64,000 nt of DNA from Verrucomicrobiales bacterium (lineage in GTDB: Bacteria > Verrucomicrobiota > Verrucomicrobiia > Verrucomicrobiales > DEV007), in contig JAEUHH010000010.1 of NCBI GenBank assembly GCA_016795505.1, positions 1 to 64,000 of the forward strand, in the 5' to 3' direction. Position numbers and translations under genes: made by a program. The notes beneath the pieces were generated by a model. That model saw nothing but the letters and a program-made list of their open reading frames with translations, was not told the origin of the DNA and ran no database searches. This document shows, piece after piece, positions 59,385 to 64,000 of this stretch; the first letter of the stretch is position 1, and every line of letters starts with the position of its first letter.

Positions 59385-60713
59385 ATGAACCACCGCCTTT
59401 CCCGCCGCACCTTCCTCCGGGGCACCGGGGTCACCATGGCCCTGCCCTGGCTCGAATCTCACACCGTTTGGGGTGATGAGCCGAAGAAAAACCGGCCCGC
59501 CAGCGAGGCGCCCGTGCGGCTCTGCGTGACCTTTTCCGGCAACGGCTTCCACTCGAAGGAATGGTGGGCGAAAGGGGAAGGGAAGGCGATGGAACTCGGC
59601 CGCGTCCTCGAGCCGCTCGCCGCGTATCGCGAGAAGATGCTCTTTGTCCGCGGACTCTATCACGAGGAAGCGCGCAAGGGCAACATCCACAGCTCGCAGA
59701 CGGGGAACATGCTCTCCGGCGCGCCCATCGCGAGCGGTGGCGAGATCCGCTCGGGCACCAGCTTCGACCAGGCTCTTGCCCAGACCTATGGTCGCTCCAC
59801 CAAGGTGCCCAGCCTCGTCCTCGCCTGCGAGAAGTCGAACCCCTCGGTGCACAAGAATTACTCCATGCTCTACAGCTCGCACATCTCGTGGAGCTCGCCG
59901 ACGACGCCGACGCCGCTGGAGCTCTATCCGGCCCTCGCCTTCGACCGACTCTTCAAGGACGAGTCCTCCCCCGCCGACCGCAGCGTGCTCGACGCGGTGA
60001 TGTCCGACGCCGCCGATCTGCGCCGCGGGCTCAGCACCGATGACCAGCGCAAGCTCGACGAATATCTCGACTCGGTCCGCGAGGTGGAAAAACGGATCGA
60101 GAATGCCGGGAAACGCGGCGAACTGCAGGGCTGGCGTCCCACCCTCGACAAACCCAACATTGATCGTCCCGCTGACGGGATTCCCCAGGACATCGGCGAG
60201 CACATGCGCCTGATGATCGACCTAATGGTACTCGGATTCCAGACCGACACGACGCGGATCACGACGCTGAAATTGAACAACGATCACAGCGCGCTGCGTT
60301 TCCCGAACCTGCCCAGCGTGCAACAGCCCGGTCACGGGATCGACTACATGATCCACCATCTCCTCTCCCACAGCGACGGAGAGGACTGGCTCCAGGTGAA
60401 CCGCTTCTTCATGGAGCAGGTCGCCTACCTCGCCAGCAAACTCGATGCGGTCCGTGAGGGCGAGCGCACCCTGCTCGACAACACCATGCTGCTCCATTGC
60501 TCCAGCATGATGGCGGGGGCGAAACACGACAACGAACAACTCCCCGTCATCGTCCTCGGCGGGGCCGGTGGACGACTCCAGGGTGGACGCGTTCTCGATT
60601 ACAGCGGCAAACCGGATCGCCAGCTCTGCCGCCTCTTCCTCTCGCTGATGGACAAGATGGACCAGCATCCCGCGACCTTCGGCGATGCGAAGGCGATGCT
60701 GGATGAGGTATGA
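59385..60713 (+). CDS. Tat-exported DUF1552 family protein
   Basis: The 442-aa protein has a twin-arginine leader (LSRRTFLRGTGVTMALPWLE) and DUF1552 features: RLCVTFSGNGFH, LYHEEARKGNIHSSQTGNMLSG, SFDQALAQTYG, and the late NTMLLHCSSMM and LPVIVLGGAGG. DUF1552 proteins normally accompany DUF1592-type cytochromes, here the gene at 49326-53186. It is 29 bp after the DUF1501 gene, so both are probably in one transcript. The fold is thought to be similar to DUF1501. Confidence 0.9.
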   Translation: MNHRLSRRTFLRGTGVTMALPWLESHTVWGDEPKKNRPASEAPVRLCVTFSGNGFHSKEWWAKGEGKAMELGRVLEPLAAYREKMLFVRGLYHEEARKGNIHSSQTGNMLSGAPIASGGEIRSGTSFDQALAQTYGRSTKVPSLVLACEKSNPSVHKNYSMLYSSHISWSSPTTPTPLELYPALAFDRLFKDESSPADRSVLDAVMSDAADLRRGLSTDDQRKLDEYLDSVREVEKRIENAGKRGELQGWRPTLDKPNIDRPADGIPQDIGEHMRLMIDLMVLGFQTDTTRITTLKLNNDHSALRFPNLPSVQQPGHGIDYMIHHLLSHSDGEDWLQVNRFFMEQVAYLASKLDAVREGERTLLDNTMLLHCSSMMAGAKHDNEQLPVIVLGGAGGRLQGGRVLDYSGKPDRQLCRLFLSLMDKMDQHPATFGDAKAMLDEV

Positions 60714-60812
60714 GCGCTGGCGGGCGGGTCTTGCACGGGCGGCCTACCCACTAAAAGCGTGACAATCCCCCGTCGGCGCGGTAAAACGCCGGGAAACCCC
60801 TGCTTCGTTCCC

Positions 60813-62360
60813 ATGCGCTCTCTTTGTCTTGGCCTCTTCCTGTCTCTCCTCGTCGTGATCCCCGCGCGGGCCGCGGAAGACAAGCCCCCGCGGCCGAATC
60901 TCCTTTTCATCTACACCGACGATCACTCGTATCGCACCCTTTCCTGCTACGAGCATGCCGATCCCTTCGCGAAAACGCCGAATCTCGACCGGCTCGCGGC
61001 GCGGGGCGTGCGTTTCACCCACTCCTACATCGGCACCTGGTGCATGCCTTCGCGCGTCACCATGCTCACCGGGCTCCATCAATATGGGGCGAAGACGATG
61101 CGCATGGAGGGCGAATATCCCGGCAGCGAATACGATCCGGCGCAATGTCCTTTCTGGCCAGCCGAGCTGAGAAGACACGGCTATCACACCGCCCAGATCG
61201 GCAAGTGGCACTCCGGCACCGATGCCGGCTTCGGGCGCGACTGGGATCACCAGATCGTGTGGAATCGTCCGCGTCACCCTGACAATTCACCCAACTACTA
61301 CCACGACCAACTCCTCTCCATCGACGGCGGCGAGCCGCAGATCGTCAAAGGCTACTCCACCGACAACTACACCCGCTGGGCGATCGACTACATCGAGGGA
61401 AAAAACCGCGACGCAGAAAAGCCGTGGTTCCTCTGGCTTTGCTACGGTGGCGTCCATGCCCCCTACACGCCGGCCGACCGCCATCGGGAGGAATATCCGG
61501 GCGCAAAAGTCGCCACGCCCGCCGATATCTATCCACCGCGCCCCGGCAAGCCGGCGTGGATGCAGGACATCACCGCCTGGGCCGAGGGGGCTGATGGCGA
61601 GCCCGTCCTCGCAGGCAAAGCTCTCGGTAAAGAGGTCGGCGACAACCCCTCGCGCGATCAGGGCCGCACCTTGTCTTCCTGGGTCAGGCAATACCATCAG
61701 GCGGTGCGTTCGCTCGACGAAGGCATCGGCCAAGTCCTCGCCGCCCTCGAGGCGAGCGGGCAACTCGAGAACACCCTCGTCGTCTTCACCTCCGATCAGG
61801 GATACGCCTGGGGGCAGCACGGCTTCCGCGCCAAACTTGCCCCTTACGACGCCAACATCCGCTCGCCGTTGATCGTCTCCATGCCCGGCACCCTGCCCGA
61901 GGGCAAAGTCTGTCCGACGCCGGTCGGAGGGGCCGACATTGCCCCGACCTTGCTTTCCTTTGCCGGACTCGATCAGCCCTGGGACATGCACGGGCACGAC
62001 CTCACGCCCTTGCTGAAAGATCCCGCGATGGCGTGGCCGCATCCCGTGCTCATGCCCTTTACCGCCGACCAATTCGGTGCCGATTGCGACGTCGTGCCCG
62101 CGCCGCCGAAGAACCGTCACAAGAGCGGGGTGCCGTGGTACCTCATGCTCGTCGAAGGCCGGCACAAATACATCCGCACCCTCGATGCCGGGGAGCCCGA
62201 GGAACTCTACGATCTTCTCGCCGATCCCGACGAACTCACCAATCTCGCCGGACAGGCGGAGCACCGCGAGCGGCTCCTGAAAATGCGCGAGGCGACCCTC
62301 GGCGAGCTGAAGCGGACCGGGGCGAAGATGGTGGACTCGCTGCCGGCGGTGGGGGAGTGA
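60813..62360 (+). CDS. Secreted sulfatase (type I formylglycine enzyme)
   Basis: The 515-aa protein has a signal peptide (CLGLFLSLLVVIPARA) and the arylsulfatase fold motifs: LLFIYTDDHSY with metal Asp residues, the CMPSR signature with Cys77 as the formylglycine precursor, and GKWHSG. FTSDQGYAWGQHG near residue 340 holds the second metal-site Asp. Sulfatases of this type hydrolyse sulfate esters of polysaccharides or glycosaminoglycans after Cys is converted by a formylglycine-generating enzyme, which is not encoded here. It is the last gene of the GntR-led run, about 100 bp after the DUF1552 gene. Confidence 0.93.
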   Translation: MRSLCLGLFLSLLVVIPARAAEDKPPRPNLLFIYTDDHSYRTLSCYEHADPFAKTPNLDRLAARGVRFTHSYIGTWCMPSRVTMLTGLHQYGAKTMRMEGEYPGSEYDPAQCPFWPAELRRHGYHTAQIGKWHSGTDAGFGRDWDHQIVWNRPRHPDNSPNYYHDQLLSIDGGEPQIVKGYSTDNYTRWAIDYIEGKNRDAEKPWFLWLCYGGVHAPYTPADRHREEYPGAKVATPADIYPPRPGKPAWMQDITAWAEGADGEPVLAGKALGKEVGDNPSRDQGRTLSSWVRQYHQAVRSLDEGIGQVLAALEASGQLENTLVVFTSDQGYAWGQHGFRAKLAPYDANIRSPLIVSMPGTLPEGKVCPTPVGGADIAPTLLSFAGLDQPWDMHGHDLTPLLKDPAMAWPHPVLMPFTADQFGADCDVVPAPPKNRHKSGVPWYLMLVEGRHKYIRTLDAGEPEELYDLLADPDELTNLAGQAEHRERLLKMREATLGELKRTGAKMVDSLPAVGE

Positions 62361-62392
62361 TTCCGACCCTCAAATAGATTCATGCCCTACCC

Positions 62393-62451
62393 GATCAAAC
62401 AGGGTGTCATCTCCGATCAGACCCTGTTGCATCGGAGACCCAACCCTGTTC
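62393..62451. repeat. 22-bp repeats, inverted and direct units
   Basis: GATCAAACAGGGTGTCATCTCC (inverted-type unit), GATCAGACCCTGTTGCATCGG (direct) and a truncated ACCCAACCCTGTTCG, between the convergent sulfatase and DUF4177-like genes. The inverted and direct units can pair across ACAGGGT/ACCCTGT, so this locus can form a hairpin, perhaps acting as a two-way terminator. Confidence 0.75.
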
Positions 62452-62470
62452 GTGCGCAACGGCCGCCGGA

Positions 62471-62821
62471 TCAGGCGGCCGGCTTGCGGAAAATGTAGAG
62501 GCTGTCGGGAGTGATGGAGATCATCTCCCAGCCTTCCTTGGCCAGTTCGGTGATGGTGGTCTGGAGCAGGGCGTTTTTCACCACGCGGGCCTGGGGGAGC
62601 TGCATTTTGCCCTCTTCGTCTTCCTTGATGCCGAGTTCGGCGGCGACGGCTTTGAATCCGATCGTATCCATCTCCTGCGGGGTGATGACGCGATATTCCC
62701 ACGGGGCGCCGGAGGCGGCGGCCTGCGACGATCCGCCGCCGAGGATGCCGAAGCCGGAGAGGAGATTGACGATGCCGACCACAAGGACGAGGACGAGCAG
62801 AATGATGGGGAGCGGTTTCAT
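62471..62821 (-). CDS. Membrane-anchored DUF4177-like protein
   Basis: The 116-aa protein has an N-terminal anchor (PLPIILLVLVLVVGIVNLLSGFGIL) and a small domain with WEYRVITP at the start and TITELAKEGWEMISI...LYIFRKP at the end, the WEYKVV...LGKEGWELVSV...YIFKR pattern of DUF4177. The start at 62821 is the first Met directly before the anchor. The function of DUF4177 is unknown. Confidence 0.75.
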   Translation of the reverse strand: MKPLPIILLVLVLVVGIVNLLSGFGILGGGSSQAAASGAPWEYRVITPQEMDTIGFKAVAAELGIKEDEEGKMQLPQARVVKNALLQTTITELAKEGWEMISITPDSLYIFRKPAA

Positions 62822-62994
62822 GTGTTGAGACGACTTGGGGAGGTTTTCCATGATGGTGGGCGATCGGGATCGACTTTGGGGCGGGATATTACCGAGATCG
62901 TGGGTCTGAGTAAAGCGCCTTTGCCACCGATGTCGTCCTTCGGGCCGGTTTCAGAGGAATTTGTCGCCCCAGCCGTTGTCGTGACACCGAGAGG

Positions 62995-63324
62995 TCAGCG
63001 GTCGACGAAATCGGCATCGACGGTGGTCCGCTGGCTGTCACGGCCTTTGGCGGGCTGTTTGTCGAAATGCCGGGCTTTGCCGAACAGGCGCCCGAAATCG
63101 ATGCCAAAGTAGGCCAGGGCGCTGATGAGGAAGGCGGCGGCGGCGGTCTCGTCGAGATTGCCGAAGACGGGGAAGTTGTCGGGAATCAGCTCGAAAACGC
63201 CTGCCGTGGGATTGAAAAGGTAGAGTGCGGACACGAGTCCGACGAGGCCGACGAGGATCGAGTGGACGATGTTCCGCTTTTCTTCAGGCGGGTTGGGGGA
63301 GGAGGGGTTGGTGGGAGAGTCCAT
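62995..63324 (-). CDS. DUF1232 (YkvA-like) small membrane protein
   Basis: The 109-aa protein has the segment VGLVSALYLFNPTAGVFE followed by LIPDNFPVFGNLDETAAAAFLISALAYFGID, the DLIPDFIPVLGYLDD-type pattern of DUF1232 proteins, with two hydrophobic segments. Longer in-frame starts would run into the nuoD coding sequence on the other strand. It is divergent from nuoD. The function is unknown. Confidence 0.8.
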   Translation of the reverse strand: MDSPTNPSSPNPPEEKRNIVHSILVGLVGLVSALYLFNPTAGVFELIPDNFPVFGNLDETAAAAFLISALAYFGIDFGRLFGKARHFDKQPAKGRDSQRTTVDADFVDR

Positions 63325-63414
63325 AGGGGTGAGAATCGGTCGATTTGAGGGAGTCCGCCAGTGCAAAGGGGGGCGTATTTTATAATGACCACCGGGCTTC
63401 GGGCGAGGTCTGGC

Positions 63415-63442
63415 GGACTTTGTGAAACTTTTCACAAAGTCC
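63415..63442 (+). promoter_or_regulatory. Perfect palindrome, CRP/FNR-family-like operator
   Basis: GGACTTTGTGAA and TTCACAAAGTCC form perfect 12-bp arms around ACTT. The core is TGTGA-N6-TCACA (63421-63436), the form bound by CRP/FNR-family regulators. It ends 2 bp before the -35 element of the nuoD promoter, with its centre about 51 bp upstream of the expected start site. It might instead act as a terminator, but no T-run follows. Confidence 0.65.
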
Positions 63443-63444
63443 CC

Positions 63445-63473
63445 TTGACCCTGTGAAATCGGCATTCGATAAT
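63445..63473 (+). promoter_or_regulatory. Sigma-70-type promoter of nuoD
   Basis: TTGACC (63445-63450) and GATAAT (63468-63473) are separated by exactly 17 bp, the best housekeeping promoter in the window. Transcription should start near 63480, giving a leader of about 45 nt before the nuoD ATG at 63526. Confidence 0.7.
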
Positions 63474-63525
63474 CGCGGCTCAGGGGGGTCGGAGCGCGGC
63501 TCTCCGCATTTTTTTCCCCGCATTC

Positions 63526-64000
63526 ATGGCGACATCGACCCAGGAAATCGAAGCGCTGGACCCGGCGGCCAAAGTCGCCCGGGCGGCGCGAGGTGTCGCG
63601 GGCGACTACCGGCAGTCCACCGAGGATCTGATCGGCGAGAAGCTGGTGCTGAACATGGGCCCGTCCCACCCGGCCACGCACGGGGTGCTGCGGCTGATTT
63701 TGGAGCTGGATGGCGAGGTCATCACGCGGGCCGAGCCGGATGTCGGCTTTTTGCACCGCGGGGACGAGAAGATCGCGGAGAACATGCAATACAACCAGTT
63801 CGTCCCCTACACGGACCGGCTGGACTATCTCGCTCCTTTGGCGAACAACGTGGCCTACGCCCTGGCGGTGGAAAAGTTGATGGGCTGGGAGCTGCCGGAG
63901 CGCGGCAAGGCAATCCGGGTGATCTGCTGCGAACTGGCGCGCATCTCGGCGCACCTGCTGGGGCTCGGTGCCTACGCGATGGACGTGGGGGCGATGACGG
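63526..64000 (+). CDS. nuoD: NADH-quinone oxidoreductase subunit D, 5' part
   Basis: The reading frame from ATG at 63526 runs off the window end after 158 codons. LNMGPSHPATHGVLRLILELDGE (near residues 43-65), GFLHRGDEKIAENMQYNQFVPYTDRLDYLAP and ICCELARISAHLLGLGAYAMD are diagnostic of the 49-kDa subunit (NuoD) of complex I, which lines the quinone site with NuoB. The N-terminal 35 residues are variable. nuoA-C are not upstream; instead a divergent DUF1232 gene and a strong promoter are present, so the operon begins with nuoD here. Confidence 0.95.
   Translation, partial: MATSTQEIEALDPAAKVARAARGVAGDYRQSTEDLIGEKLVLNMGPSHPATHGVLRLILELDGEVITRAEPDVGFLHRGDEKIAENMQYNQFVPYTDRLDYLAPLANNVAYALAVEKLMGWELPERGKAIRVICCELARISAHLLGLGAYAMDVGAMT

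Noticed and set aside
63325-63954. N-terminal extension of the DUF1232 protein
   Set aside because: The extension would be antisense to the conserved nuoD coding sequence; the family start is at 63324.

Overview
The window is a high-GC chromosomal segment, most probably from a verrucomicrobium or another member of the Planctomycetes-Verrucomicrobia group. That assignment is inferred from gene content: secreted cytochrome-type proteins of the DUF1549/DUF1553 and DUF1587/DUF1592 kinds with their Tat-exported DUF1501 and DUF1552 partners, a secreted sulfatase, Gfo/Idh/MocA and PIG-L proteins, and many intergenic repeats. No rRNA, tRNA or CRISPR array was found.

Layout. 1-5290: a possible transposase remnant and a type III-like restriction-modification operon (mod-res), with related degenerate repeats on both sides. 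5287-11577: a secreted protein, a GntP-type sugar-acid permease, an NAD-dependent epimerase and a sialidase, with a REP copy and a 178-bp tandem repeat between the permease and the epimerase. 11728-24256: a DUF1549/1553-DUF1501 pair, an M20 amidohydrolase, glycogen phosphorylase, a zinc-binding lipoprotein, an oxidoreductase, an AT-richer HNH nuclease and a PIG-L deacetylase. 24272-42825: a Pel-type exopolysaccharide locus. 43040-48257: SDR, methyltransferase, an ECF sigma factor with a small membrane protein, a monooxygenase-fold protein and a DUF116-polyprenyl synthetase fusion. 48667-62360: a GntR-led run of secreted cytochrome/DUF/sulfatase genes, interrupted by a PIN toxin-antitoxin pair and a REP-associated transposase with its repeats. 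62471-64000: two small proteins and the start of nuoD, behind a clear sigma-70 promoter with a CRP/FNR-like palindrome.

The most interesting region is the Pel-type locus. It has recognisable PelA, PelD, PelE, PelF and PelG. The PelB functions (inner-membrane-anchored TPR scaffold and outer-membrane barrel) appear split into two genes at opposite ends, and no PelC lipoprotein is visible. Between the two Pel arms lies an opposite-strand module of a beta-helix protein, an SGNH acyl-transfer protein, an AlgI-like MBOAT and a double-SPOR-like exported protein, and a PelX-like UDP-sugar epimerase sits beside pelA. My inference is a secreted amino-sugar polymer that is made Pel-style and O-acetylated alginate-style.

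At least five repeat families are present: three-hairpin REP elements linked to the transposase, a 22-bp GATCAGACCCTGTTGCATCGG-type repeat, heptanucleotide arrays, a 178-bp tandem repeat, and a 71-bp palindrome inside a coding sequence. Long open frames antisense to real genes are common because of the high GC and were left out. Start codons were chosen from signal peptides, overlaps and family start positions, because Shine-Dalgarno sequences are weak throughout.
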